In this document: positions 1 to 8,985 of the stretch, piece after piece
Numbering within the stretch: position 1 is the first letter of the stretch
How the letters are laid out: every line of letters begins with the position of its first letter
Source: DATFVA01 sp963774455
GTDB lineage: Bacteria > Bacteroidota > Ignavibacteria > Ignavibacteriales > Ignavibacteriaceae
NCBI GenBank assembly: GCA_963774455.1
Contig: CAVZFD010000002.1
Span: forward strand, 124,001 to 188,000
Direction of reading: 5' to 3'
Length of the DNA stretch: 64,000 bases
Notes under the pieces: generated by a model
The model's database searches: none
What the model was told of the DNA's origin: nothing
What the model saw: only the letters and a program-made list of their open reading frames with translations
Made by a program: the position numbers and the translations under genes

Positions 1-421
1 TTCATTTCCTCATCGGCGCGGTGAATTTATAACCGCTTTACCGCTGCTGCCTACATCCGGTCTGCAACCGGCTTGTAACAACTGCACAAACACCGGGGCA
101 TTTACTTCATTTCGGCAACTTTCAGTAACTCTTCGGCCTCTCTTCGGCCTCTCTTCGGCCTCTCCTCGGCCTCCAAAAGGCACACTAATACCGGGGTAAA
201 TACCTATTGATTCTAGATGCGTATGACGATAAAGAGGTAAATTTAGGTACAGAAGATCTTCTACAAAGATGAGAATCAGGCAGAACGTCGATAAGAATAC
301 AATAATAGAACATCTATGATGGTCATTGTCAGGATCTAATACTTATCCGGTGCAATTCCAAACCGGTAAGCGAAGAATCCGGGAGAAATATTTAAATAAC
401 ATCAGCCCCCGGGAGGCCGGT
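1..421. other. Intergenic region at window start, with tandem repeats
   Basis: No credible gene is seen. The open frame beginning at 326 is antisense to the phosphatase gene and looks like a shadow. The segment holds four 11-bp tandem units (listed separately) and two similar short strings, ACCGGGG followed by a T/A-rich stretch, near 91 and 192. It lies downstream of the minus-strand phosphatase gene, so any terminator would be here, but no strong hairpin with a T-run was found. Confidence 0.6.
130..173. repeat. Four 11-bp tandem repeats, TCTTCGGCCTC
   Basis: Units lie at 130-140, 141-151, 152-162 and 163-173. The first three are identical and the fourth differs by one base (TCCTCGGCCTC). 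The period is exactly 11 bp. The repeat is intergenic and has no obvious coding role. A second 11-bp array of different sequence sits at 26333-26398. Confidence 0.9.
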
Positions 422-2047
422 TCATTTATTCCCGATTATGGGTATTCCGATACAGCCTGTTGGTTCATCAATTCCCAGCAGATTACAGACCGTGGGAGCA
501 ATATCCACAATGTAAACGGGGGAATTAATTTCCCGTGCGGGAATATGCCATCCGTAAAAGAGTAAAGGCACGTGAGTATCATGCGAAAAAGAGGCTCCGT
601 GAGTTGTGCCGTAATCTGGGTTTCCCGGAAGCACATTCGGCTTAAGTTCGAACTCGACATTTCCTGATCGCTGAGGATTGAAGCCATTCAGCACAAAGTT
701 ATCCGGAACCCTTGACGGAGAAAGGTGACTGAGGGCATGACGTACAAAAACTTTTTCGATCTGAGGGAATTCATCCTGTAGATATTCTGCGAAAGCATCC
801 TCTGTTTCCGCTGTTTCAAGATGCTTTTCCTGCAGTACATTCTTATTAAAATATATCTGGTTGTTGGAGAAACTTTCTATTAATTTATCAGTACCGAACT
901 TCCTTTCAGAAAAAGCCTTCAGTGAATCTCTGCAGGCATCGTGATCAAAACCTCCGGCAGGAATATTCATACTTTTCAGGTATGGAACTGATTCAGATAC
1001 GGCATGGTCAGCAGTGAGAAACAGAATATAATTGCCTTTACCTACCTTTTGATCGAGCATATTCAGAAATTCTGCCAGCTGCCTGTCCATTCTGATAAAT
1101 GCATCCTGTACTTCAACAGAATTGGGACCGTAAGCGTGACCGATATAATCGGTTGACGAAAAACTTACCGCCAGGAAATCTGTATAATCATCTTTCCCCG
1201 GTTTTTCATTTTCTATTAGGGCCTCAGCAAACTTCAGGAGTAATTCATTTCCGAAAGGCGTGCTGAGAATACGATCATATTTTTTATTCATTACATTGCT
1301 GAATGAATGCGGGAAACTCGTTTTGCCTTCATCAAATACATCGTCCTCCCAGGGGGCTTCATCGGGATAGCTTAAGCTGTAATCTTCTTTAGGAAGGAGA
1401 AGGTCCCATTCCCCCCTGAATAATGTGCTGACATAATTTTCCCGGTTGAAGTCAATTACCCATTGAGGAAGAGAATTTGTATAATAGGATGAAGTAATAA
1501 ACTTTCCGTTTTTATCGCTGTACCAGTAGACTTCATCGGGGGTATGGCCCCCGGGCAGAACTGCCGCACGATCTTTAATCGAGATACTGAAGACCCTGGA
1601 TTTGCCATTTGTAACAATTTTTAACTGATCTGAGATCGTAGTAGTCATAAGTCGTTTAGGCGACACCTGTCCCGCCGTACCAGTTTCGCCGATCGTTCTT
1701 AAAGTATCATCCTCAACGCAGTTAACGAAGGATTTACTCTTTTTACTATACCAGTCGTTGCTGATAATTCCGTGATAGTAGGGAGTAGTTCCGGTATAGA
1801 TCGAAGCATGTCCGGGTCCTGTATAGGTTGGTACATAGTTATAATGAGCATAGGTAAAATTGCTTCCATCCTTTATCAGCCGTTTGAATCCGTCTTCACC
1901 GTAAAACTTTTCATATTTCTGAAGGTAGTCGTACCTCATCTGGTCAATAACGATACCTACCACGAGTCCGGGGCGGGATACTTCCTGTGCGGAAGACACA
2001 CCCCAAAAAAGCAGTGTTATTATCAATATATTTTTAATTCGGTTCAT
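422..2047 (-). CDS. pafA: PafA-type alkaline phosphatase, secreted
   Basis: A 541-residue exported phosphomonoesterase of the alkaline phosphatase superfamily. A signal peptide (about residues 1-20) ends in SSAQ. Residues matching the PafA active site are visible: metal ligand D35, the nucleophile T76 in PTYTGPGHAS, N97 in ISND, and K158/R160 in SIKDR. Further metal-site motifs are STDYIGH, TADHAV and THGASFSHD. The N, K and R set is diagnostic of PafA-like phosphate monoesterases rather than the diesterases. The start at 2047 is supported by a strong upstream GGAGGA ribosome binding site. PafA enzymes are periplasmic and not repressed by phosphate; that is family knowledge. It is divergent from the carboxypeptidase at 2188. 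Confidence 0.9.
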   Translation of the reverse strand: MNRIKNILIITLLFWGVSSAQEVSRPGLVVGIVIDQMRYDYLQKYEKFYGEDGFKRLIKDGSNFTYAHYNYVPTYTGPGHASIYTGTTPYYHGIISNDWYSKKSKSFVNCVEDDTLRTIGETGTAGQVSPKRLMTTTISDQLKIVTNGKSRVFSISIKDRAAVLPGGHTPDEVYWYSDKNGKFITSSYYTNSLPQWVIDFNRENYVSTLFRGEWDLLLPKEDYSLSYPDEAPWEDDVFDEGKTSFPHSFSNVMNKKYDRILSTPFGNELLLKFAEALIENEKPGKDDYTDFLAVSFSSTDYIGHAYGPNSVEVQDAFIRMDRQLAEFLNMLDQKVGKGNYILFLTADHAVSESVPYLKSMNIPAGGFDHDACRDSLKAFSERKFGTDKLIESFSNNQIYFNKNVLQEKHLETAETEDAFAEYLQDEFPQIEKVFVRHALSHLSPSRVPDNFVLNGFNPQRSGNVEFELKPNVLPGNPDYGTTHGASFSHDTHVPLLFYGWHIPAREINSPVYIVDIAPTVCNLLGIDEPTGCIGIPIIGNK

Positions 2048-2187
2048 ATAAAGTTCCTCCGGATATCCTCTGAAATTCCCTCTTCTACAAAATTTAATTA
2101 ATAAGCATCTAAATTTATTAAGAAAAAAGTCTTAATTTATAAACCAGTAAATTAATAATGTTTTAATAATCAAGCGGGATCATATCG

Positions 2188-4914
2188 ATGAAATATCTAC
2201 TATCTTTTCTGATTACCTTGCTCATAGCGGCAGGAATTCAGGCCCAGACATATAAAAAGGTGAAAATTCATATTAATGATTTGTCAGATGTCAAATATTT
2301 ACAAGAGGCAGGACTGGAATTCGATCATGCTGCCGTCACGAAAGACAAAGGATTAATAGTATTTCTCGATAACGAGGAGTTTTCAAAACTCCAGTTGACA
2401 AATTACAGCTATGATGTCCTTATAGACGACTGGATAAGCTACTACAACAGTCGTCCCCAGCTTACAGAGCAGGAAAAGCAGGCTTTTATCAGGCAGAGCA
2501 AGGAAAACTTCAACGTCGGCGGTTTCGGTTTCGGTTCAATGGGAGGGTTTTATACGCTTGCCGAAGTCACCGCAGAGCTTGATACAATGAGAATGCTTTA
2601 CCCGAACCTCATCACCGCAAAAGTATCGATTGGAAATTCGGTGGAAGGCCGGCCTACCTATATGGTTAAAATATCAGATAACCCCGATATCAATGAAGAC
2701 GAACCGGAAGTATTGTTTACAGCACTGCACCATGCACGTGAACCCGAAGGAATGATGCAGCTGGTTTATTTTATGTATTATCTGCTTGAGAATTATAACA
2801 CTGATGCTTCCGTAAAATATTTAGTTGATCACCGCGAAATTTACTGCATCCCTGTTGTGAATCCTGACGGGTATGAATACAACCACCAGATGACCCCAAA
2901 CGGCGGTTATATGTGGAGAAAAAATAAGCAGGATAACGACGGAAACGGCACCTTCCAGGAATCGTACGACGGTATCGATCTAAACAGGAATTACGGACCT
3001 TATGCCTACTGGAATGCACCGAACGGCGGATCCAGTACTTATCCCGGTGATGAAACCTACCGCGGCGCTGCACCATTCTCAGCTCCCGAGGTGGCCAATC
3101 TTAGGGATTTCCTTGCCTCACATAACATCAAATGTGTGTTGAACTATCATACCTTTGGCAATTACCTGATCTATCCTTACGGAGCGCTAAGTATGGAGAC
3201 TCCCGACTCAGTCATATTCAGAGAATACTCTTCGGATATGACTGCATACAACGGGTATTTTGCAGGACTGGATATACAGGCAGTAGGATATTCCACGAGA
3301 GGGAACAGCGACGACTATGCATACGACGGCGATACCGTTGCTAATCACGGTAAGGTCATTGCGATGACCCCGGAAGTAGGATCAACTGGTTTCTGGCCTT
3401 CACAATCGGAGATCTTTCCCCTCGCAGAAGAAAACCTGATGCCGAATCTCTATTATGCATGGGCTGCAGGAGAATTTATTAAACTTGATCACCCGAACTA
3501 TTCTCAGCAGTATTTTAATCCCGGCGACGTCGTTGAACTGACGCCGTCATTCAGGAATAAAGGACTCTCTGACGGGAGTGATATAGAGATAAACCTGAGT
3601 TCACTTAGTTCTTATGCGGTTGTAAATAACGGTACTGCGAATTTCTCTTCCATTCCCGCACGCAGCACTGCAGCGGTTACAACTCCGCTCTCTTTTACTA
3701 TAGACGGATCTGCGCCCGTAGAGGAAAATATAAAATTGCTGGTAACGGTAAGTACTTCGGGTGTAGTTATGTCATATGATACGCTTAATATTATTGTAGG
3801 CATACCGACTTACGCTTTTGTGGATTCAACAAATGATCCGAATAACCTGTGGACTATTACTGCAACTCCATCAAATCCGAAGTGGGAATCTACAACTACA
3901 TCGTTTGTTTCTGCTCCCAATTCATATACCGATAGCAAGAATGGGAATTACCTGGACAACGCTACTGTAACGATGACGCTGACTAATCCACTTAACCTAA
4001 CTTCGGTTACAAATCCCAGGTTATCTTACTGGACAAAATGGGATATCGAGAATGACTGGGATTACGGCCAGGTTAAAATATCGACGAACGGAGGATCAGT
4101 CTGGACACCCCTTGAAGGTATGTATACCAATCCCGGTACCGGGGATATTCAGCCTACAGGTCAACCGCTATATGACGGGGCACAGACTTCCTGGGTAAAA
4201 GAGGAAATTCTTTTATCTTCCTTCAATCTTTCCAGCGTTAAGTTTCAGTTCCAGCTTAAATCTGACGGATATGTTACGCGTGACGGGTGGTATCTTGATG
4301 ATATAGGTGTAATTTATTATACGCTCATCCCGGTTGAACTTAGTTCATTCACAGCCTTGCCGGGCAGCGAAAGCATTACCCTCAACTGGAAGACTTCTAC
4401 AGAAACAAACAATAAAGGTTTCGAACTTCAGAAAGCTTCAGGAACAGCTGCTGAAAGAACTTCTCAATTCACAACTGTAGGATTTATCCCGGGCAGTGGA
4501 ACAACAACCGAACCATCTTCTTATCGTTTTATCGATAAAGCGCCTCTGCAGGGAAAAAGTATTTACAGATTAAAACAGACTGATTTTAACGGTACGTTCA
4601 GAATATATGGTCCGGTTGAGATCGATTACAATGGAGTTACGGATTATTCGATCTCGCAGAATTATCCTAATCCTTTTAATCCCACAACCTTAATCAAATA
4701 TGCTCTTCCGAAAGCGGGAAATGTTGAGATAAAAGTATATAATCTTCTTGGTGCTGAAGTTGCGACTCTAGTTAATGAGTACAAGGAAGCAGGAAGATAT
4801 TCAGTTGTATTTTCAACTGAGAATCTGACTTCGGGGATTGGCTCAGGCGTATATTTCTACAGTATCAAAGCCGGTTCATTTGTCAAAACCATGAAGATGA
4901 TCGTATTGAAGTAA
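2188..4914 (+). CDS. Secreted M14 zinc carboxypeptidase with C-terminal sorting domain
   Basis: A 908-residue exported peptidase. The signal peptide spans residues 1-20 (cleavage after IQAQ). The M14 domain spans about 120-430: zinc ligands H182/E185 (HARE) and H321 (NYHTFG), substrate-binding DLNRNYG at 264-270, and catalytic E396 in MTPEVGS. Beta-sandwich regions follow. The C-terminal ~85 residues carry the NYPNPFNPTT motif and end in a KTMKMIVLK-like tail, the type A sorting signal of type IX secretion typical of Ignavibacteria and relatives. It probably trims extracellular peptides. The next gene follows after 6 bases, so the two may be cotranscribed although no functional link is obvious. 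Confidence 0.93.
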   Translation: MKYLLSFLITLLIAAGIQAQTYKKVKIHINDLSDVKYLQEAGLEFDHAAVTKDKGLIVFLDNEEFSKLQLTNYSYDVLIDDWISYYNSRPQLTEQEKQAFIRQSKENFNVGGFGFGSMGGFYTLAEVTAELDTMRMLYPNLITAKVSIGNSVEGRPTYMVKISDNPDINEDEPEVLFTALHHAREPEGMMQLVYFMYYLLENYNTDASVKYLVDHREIYCIPVVNPDGYEYNHQMTPNGGYMWRKNKQDNDGNGTFQESYDGIDLNRNYGPYAYWNAPNGGSSTYPGDETYRGAAPFSAPEVANLRDFLASHNIKCVLNYHTFGNYLIYPYGALSMETPDSVIFREYSSDMTAYNGYFAGLDIQAVGYSTRGNSDDYAYDGDTVANHGKVIAMTPEVGSTGFWPSQSEIFPLAEENLMPNLYYAWAAGEFIKLDHPNYSQQYFNPGDVVELTPSFRNKGLSDGSDIEINLSSLSSYAVVNNGTANFSSIPARSTAAVTTPLSFTIDGSAPVEENIKLLVTVSTSGVVMSYDTLNIIVGIPTYAFVDSTNDPNNLWTITATPSNPKWESTTTSFVSAPNSYTDSKNGNYLDNATVTMTLTNPLNLTSVTNPRLSYWTKWDIENDWDYGQVKISTNGGSVWTPLEGMYTNPGTGDIQPTGQPLYDGAQTSWVKEEILLSSFNLSSVKFQFQLKSDGYVTRDGWYLDDIGVIYYTLIPVELSSFTALPGSESITLNWKTSTETNNKGFELQKASGTAAERTSQFTTVGFIPGSGTTTEPSSYRFIDKAPLQGKSIYRLKQTDFNGTFRIYGPVEIDYNGVTDYSISQNYPNPFNPTTLIKYALPKAGNVEIKVYNLLGAEVATLVNEYKEAGRYSVVFSTENLTSGIGSGVYFYSIKAGSFVKTMKMIVLK

Positions 4915-4920
4915 GGATAT

Positions 4921-5763
4921 ATGCAGACGATTATAATTAATGTAATTGGAGAAACTTTTCAAATAACGTTATTTATAACTGCAATGATGATAATTGTTGA
5001 CGCTGTCAATATCTGGTCGCGAGGCAGAATCGCTAATCTGCTCAAGGGCAAAAGCAAATCACGGCAGTATGTGATCGCGTCATTTATCGGTACTATTCCA
5101 GGATGCCTGGGAGGGTTCACCGATGTTACATTATATATGCATGGACTAATAAGTTTCGGAGCACTTGCCGGATCAATGATTGCCTCATCAGGAGATGAAG
5201 CTTTCGTAATGCTGGCAATGTTTCCTGAAACCGCAGTCATTTTGTTTGCAATACTTTTCGTAGCAGGAATTGTGGGGGGTATTTTAACCGATTTCCTGGC
5301 CAGGAAATTTAATATGGAAACCTGCAGAGATTGTCCTGAACTGGTTGTGCACGACACCGAAAGAAACCTTAAGCATTTTCTTACTGAGCATGTCTTTCAT
5401 CATATTATTAAAAAGCATATATGGCGGATTGCCCTGTGGACATTCGGCGCGCTACTTGTAGTTCAAATAGGATTTCAATACCTGCACATAGAAGAAATCA
5501 GCACGGGGTATAAACTGTTACTACTTTTCCTCGGAGCTTTGATAGGTTTGATACCTGAATCAGGGCCTCACCTGGTATTTGTTACGTTGTTTGCCAACGG
5601 GGTAATTCCTTTTTCTGTACTTCTGACCAGTTCAATGGTTCAGGACGGCCATGGGATGCTTCCACTACTCTCTTATTCGGTTAAAGATTCGATAAAGATT
5701 AAAGCATTTAATTTTGTGTATGGAATTGTACTGGGATTGATTCTGTTTGCTGCAGGAACATAG
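4921..5763 (+). CDS. Putative heavy-metal (arsenic/manganese) exporter membrane protein
   Basis: A 280-residue polytopic membrane protein. Hydrophobic segments occur near residues 8-28, 50-70, 75-125, 165-185, 200-220 and 255-278. The GTIPGCLGGF and SSGDEA motifs in the first half and LIPESGPH and MVQDGHG in the second form an internally duplicated arrangement. This matches what I recall of the putative 10-TM heavy-metal exporter family (ArsP_2, also called putative manganese transporter). Substrate is not determined by sequence. It starts 6 bases after the carboxypeptidase stop. Confidence 0.75.
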   Translation: MQTIIINVIGETFQITLFITAMMIIVDAVNIWSRGRIANLLKGKSKSRQYVIASFIGTIPGCLGGFTDVTLYMHGLISFGALAGSMIASSGDEAFVMLAMFPETAVILFAILFVAGIVGGILTDFLARKFNMETCRDCPELVVHDTERNLKHFLTEHVFHHIIKKHIWRIALWTFGALLVVQIGFQYLHIEEISTGYKLLLLFLGALIGLIPESGPHLVFVTLFANGVIPFSVLLTSSMVQDGHGMLPLLSYSVKDSIKIKAFNFVYGIVLGLILFAAGT

Positions 5764-5801
5764 GATTACTTTATATCATTATTAAATACAAAGGGAATGG
5801 A

Positions 5802-6269
5802 GTGGAGAATAAAGCCATACAGGATTATTATCCCGATCAGTTAAGTTACTGCTTCGGCTGCGGGAGATTAAATGAGCAGGGGCATCAGTTAAAAACTATC
5901 TGGGACGGAGATGAGACACTTTCCCGTTTTACCCCGCAGGAATATCATATAGCTATTCCCGGTTACGTTTACGGAGGACTTATTGCGTCATTAATTGACT
6001 GTCACGGTACCGGCACGGCCGCCCTTGCAGCGTACAGGAATGAGGGAAGGGAACCGGGGACGGAACCTCCTTTCCGGTTTGTAACTGCTTCACTGCAGGT
6101 CGATTATCTGGCGCCGACCCCGCTGGGACCCGAACTTGAGATAAGGGGAAAAATTGCGGAAATAAAAGGGAGGAAAGTTATCTCTGAAATTACTCTTTCT
6201 GCCAACGGCAATATTACAGCGAAGGGTAGAGTGGTAGCAGTTCAAATGCCCGGGAATATGGTGGAATAG
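5802..6269 (+). CDS. Hotdog-fold thioesterase (PaaI/4HBT family)
   Basis: A 155-residue protein with the hotdog pattern: HIAIPGYVYGGLIASLIDCHGTGTA in the central helix region and FVTASLQVDYLAPTP in the following strands. A CFGCG motif at residues 17-21 is common in a subset of these thioesterases. It probably hydrolyses an acyl-CoA; the substrate is unknown. The start is GTG at 5802, preceded by AGGGA five bases upstream. The nearby ATG at 5797 is in another frame. It is the last of three plus-strand genes from 2188. Confidence 0.8.
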   Translation: MENKAIQDYYPDQLSYCFGCGRLNEQGHQLKTIWDGDETLSRFTPQEYHIAIPGYVYGGLIASLIDCHGTGTAALAAYRNEGREPGTEPPFRFVTASLQVDYLAPTPLGPELEIRGKIAEIKGRKVISEITLSANGNITAKGRVVAVQMPGNMVE

Positions 6270-6285
6270 GAGTTATCGGGAAATC

Positions 6286-6957
6286 TTAAGAATTACCCTT
6301 TGAAGATTCTTCAATTATTTTTAAAAGTCTGTGGATATCATCGATCATAAAATCAGGTGAAGCTGATCTCAGTTCTTCTTTGGAACGGTAACCGTACGTT
6401 ACGCCGCAGCTATATGTTCCTGCATTCTTACCGCAATCTATATCCAGCTCCGAATCGCCGACCATCATAGTGCTGCTTTCCTCTACCCTGAGTTCATTGC
6501 ATATAAAGTGCAGCGGTTCGGGAGACGGTTTTATGGGAAGATTCTTCCTTCTTCCCGTAACAAGCGAGAAATATTTCCGTAATTTGAAATGATCAATGAT
6601 CTTATCGGCCTGGTCCTGTCCCTTCGTAGTAAGGAGCGAGACCTTAATTTTCTTTTTGTGGAGTTCCTTAAGCACATCCATCACGCCCGGATAGATAAGC
6701 GAGTCGCCAATAAATTCGAAGTAGTATCCTTTATAGATATCAATAAATTCTTCAATATCTGTCACAGGAATGTTAAGATCTTTGAAGATGTGAAGAAAAT
6801 GATGACCGATTCTCTTATGAAATTCTATTTCCATCAGAGGTTCTTCAATTTTCAGATGCTGAAGCGTTTTAACAGTAGTCTTGAAAATGGTTTGATAGGA
6901 ATCGATTAACGTCCCATCAAGGTCAAAACAGATATGTTTTATTCTTTGAATTTTCAT
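6286..6957 (-). CDS. HAD-superfamily phosphatase (Gph/PpaX-like)
   Basis: About 223 residues with all four HAD motifs: FDLDGT (D12 nucleophile, D14), the LLTTKG threonine, the lysine in PIKPSPEP, and VGDSELDI. The helical cap sits between motifs I and II, as in phosphoglycolate phosphatase and pyrophosphatase PpaX. The exact substrate cannot be told. I prefer the ATG at 6957 over an in-frame TTG at 6984, because family members begin a few residues before the DxD motif. Neither start has a clear ribosome binding site. It converges with the thioesterase gene, whose stop is 16 bases away. Confidence 0.85.
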   Translation of the reverse strand: MKIQRIKHICFDLDGTLIDSYQTIFKTTVKTLQHLKIEEPLMEIEFHKRIGHHFLHIFKDLNIPVTDIEEFIDIYKGYYFEFIGDSLIYPGVMDVLKELHKKKIKVSLLTTKGQDQADKIIDHFKLRKYFSLVTGRRKNLPIKPSPEPLHFICNELRVEESSTMMVGDSELDIDCGKNAGTYSCGVTYGYRSKEELRSASPDFMIDDIHRLLKIIEESSKGNS

Positions 6958-7058
6958 AATTAAAAAAATACCGTCTTTATGCAATGTGGCTTGGGGTAAT
7001 TACAAGCAGATGTATATCTTGTATATTTTTGCAGTTACAGGGCAAAAATAATAATTAA

Positions 7059-7172
7059 ATGAACCTGTATCTATGGATTTTCTATTCTTCACTTATATTT
7101 TTGTTCGGAGCAGAGTTTACAAAGATATACGCCAAGAGATACGGGACCTTCAAAGAAGACAATGACAAATAA
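7059..7172 (+). pseudogene. Remnant of a YihY/BrkB-family membrane protein C-terminus
   Basis: A 37-codon open frame encodes LWIFYSSLIFLFGAEFTKIY followed by AKRYG and an acidic tail. The LxYSSLIFxFGAEFTxxYAxRYG pattern is what I recall from the last transmembrane helix and C-terminus of YihY/virulence factor BrkB proteins, which are normally about 300 residues. A stop codon (TAA) directly precedes the ATG, and the upstream bases do not encode the rest. It is most likely a deletion remnant. A functional single-helix peptide is possible but less likely. Confidence 0.6.
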
Positions 7173-7181
7173 GTTGTCTCA

Positions 7182-8855
7182 TTAAAGTCTCTTCTTTCTT
7201 CCTTCGTCATACTTGAGGATGTTTATCATAATAGCAAAGCCGCAGATCCCAGCGAAAATAAACAGTATCATAGCAATTCCGGGATAGCCGAATATTGTGA
7301 AATCTGTTTGGACGCGCATCATCATGGCGGCGCTTATTATAAAAGCAGCTACAATTGCTCCAAGCGTAATCCGGTTGGCTATTTTCTGGAGATCTCTTGT
7401 AAGTCTTAGTTCATCGATTGAATCTATTTTTATTCTCAATTTATTATTTGAGGCCAGGTAGAGCAGCTTATTAATCCGTGAGGGCAATTTCTTAATAAGT
7501 TCATTCACCTCGAGAAGCGATGAGAAAATATTCCCAGGCGACAGGCTTTTTAGCATATGCTTCTGCATTATCGAATTAGCATGCTGTTTTATTACTTCAT
7601 TGGGATTAAACTCCGGATCAAGTATTTTTCCGATTATATCAAGATTAAGGAGTGTCTTTCCCAGCATCGTCAGTTCGGCTGAGGGCCTCAGGCCGTTTTT
7701 AGCCGAAATCTGTGCAAGCTCAGCAACCACCCTGCCAACCTGGATATCTTCCAGGGAAGCATTAAAATACCGGCTAACGTAGTAACCTATATCCTTTGTC
7801 AGCTGCTCCTCATTGAAATTCTCCAGCGGTTGACCGAGTCTGAGACTTATTTTCGCTGCCTCATCACCTTTACCTTCACTTAGTACCAGCAGGAGCTTTA
7901 GCAGGAGATCACTCATTGAAGGCGTGATCCTTGCTATCATACCCAGGTCAATAAGGGCAATCTTTTTATCGTATGTAAGGAAAACATTGCCGGGATGAGG
8001 GTCGGCATGGAAGAAACCATGGATCAATACCTGGTCGAGGTATGCTTTCAAAAGATCAGAGGATAACTTATGCCCATCAGTATCAAGTCTTGCAATAGGA
8101 CTAAAATCGGATATCTTGATGCCATGTATAAAATCCATAGTAAGTACCCGCGGGGATGTATAATCCATTACAGGCTGCGGTACTATTATATCTTCATAGT
8201 TAACCAAAATTTCGGTTAGTCTTATAAGATTTTGAGCTTCTTTAAGATAATCGAGCTCAAGTAGTATTGACCTGCGGAATTCTTCCAGAAGATCTTCAAA
8301 TAAGTATCTTCTTCCGATTTCAGTATGCTTATCTATAGTTTCAGCAATATCCTTTAAAGCATTTAAATCTTCGAGAACAATTCTCCTTATGCCAGGTCTC
8401 TGGACCTTCACAGCGACTTCCTTACCGGACCTGAGAACCGCCCTGTGAACCTGTCCCAATGATGCAGCAGCAACCGGCTTTTCATCGAATTCTAAGAAAG
8501 CCTTGGATAACCTCACTCCCAGCTCATCGGTTATTGTTTTTTCCACTTCATCAAAGGGGAATGGAGGTACATCATCCTGGAGTCTGGATAGCGCTTCAAT
8601 ATAAGGACGGGAAAGCAGATCCGCTCGGGTTGAAAGAAGCTGTCCAAGTTTTATAAACGTTGGTCCCATTTCCTGAAGTTCCAAGGTGAGTCTTTCAGCA
8701 TCTTTTTTGATATCTGAATTCACCTGAGTCTCGGCTGATATATCTCTTTCATCGAACTCTGATTTCCTGAAGATAGGTTCACGGTTATGCCGGATAATGA
8801 GCATAGCAATGTTTTTATATCGCTTAAGTTTTTCGGGATTTAAAGTGATAAGCAT
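7182..8855 (-). CDS. UbiB/ABC1 (AarF) family atypical kinase
   Basis: A 557-residue ABC1-family protein-kinase-like protein. Visible hallmarks are the KxGQ motif in FIKLGQLLSTR, the alanine-rich loop AAASLGQVHRA, the lysine of VAVKVQRPGI, the catalytic-loop HADPHPGNVFL and the metal-binding IDLGM. Two C-terminal hydrophobic helices (about 500-545) suggest membrane anchoring. Family members support isoprenoid quinone synthesis or lipid homeostasis through ATPase activity. No quinone biosynthesis genes are adjacent, so the role here is inferred only from family. It is divergent from the dehydrogenase gene at 8986. Confidence 0.9.
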   Translation of the reverse strand: MLITLNPEKLKRYKNIAMLIIRHNREPIFRKSEFDERDISAETQVNSDIKKDAERLTLELQEMGPTFIKLGQLLSTRADLLSRPYIEALSRLQDDVPPFPFDEVEKTITDELGVRLSKAFLEFDEKPVAAASLGQVHRAVLRSGKEVAVKVQRPGIRRIVLEDLNALKDIAETIDKHTEIGRRYLFEDLLEEFRRSILLELDYLKEAQNLIRLTEILVNYEDIIVPQPVMDYTSPRVLTMDFIHGIKISDFSPIARLDTDGHKLSSDLLKAYLDQVLIHGFFHADPHPGNVFLTYDKKIALIDLGMIARITPSMSDLLLKLLLVLSEGKGDEAAKISLRLGQPLENFNEEQLTKDIGYYVSRYFNASLEDIQVGRVVAELAQISAKNGLRPSAELTMLGKTLLNLDIIGKILDPEFNPNEVIKQHANSIMQKHMLKSLSPGNIFSSLLEVNELIKKLPSRINKLLYLASNNKLRIKIDSIDELRLTRDLQKIANRITLGAIVAAFIISAAMMMRVQTDFTIFGYPGIAMILFIFAGICGFAIMINILKYDEGRKKRL

Positions 8856-8985
8856 ATTTCTGAACGGTTATATTGTTCTTATTTTTTTTAGAAACAGATT
8901 GTGTTTATTCTTAACTTTGCAGAAATATAAGTCAATTTTAAGCTTTTGTCTGTGCGTAATTCTGGTTCATTTAAGAGGCAACCTG

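Noticed and set aside
326..565. 79-residue open frame on the plus strand
   Set aside because: It is antisense to the pafA 3' end with no homology or ribosome binding site; it is a shadow.
6958..6984. Upstream TTG start for the HAD gene
   Set aside because: It adds 9 residues not expected in the family and has no ribosome binding site.
8797..8985. 63-residue N-terminal extension of the saccharopine dehydrogenase-like gene
   Set aside because: The Rossmann motif and AGAGG site favour the ATG at 8986; the extension is hydrophobic antisense of the ubiB start.
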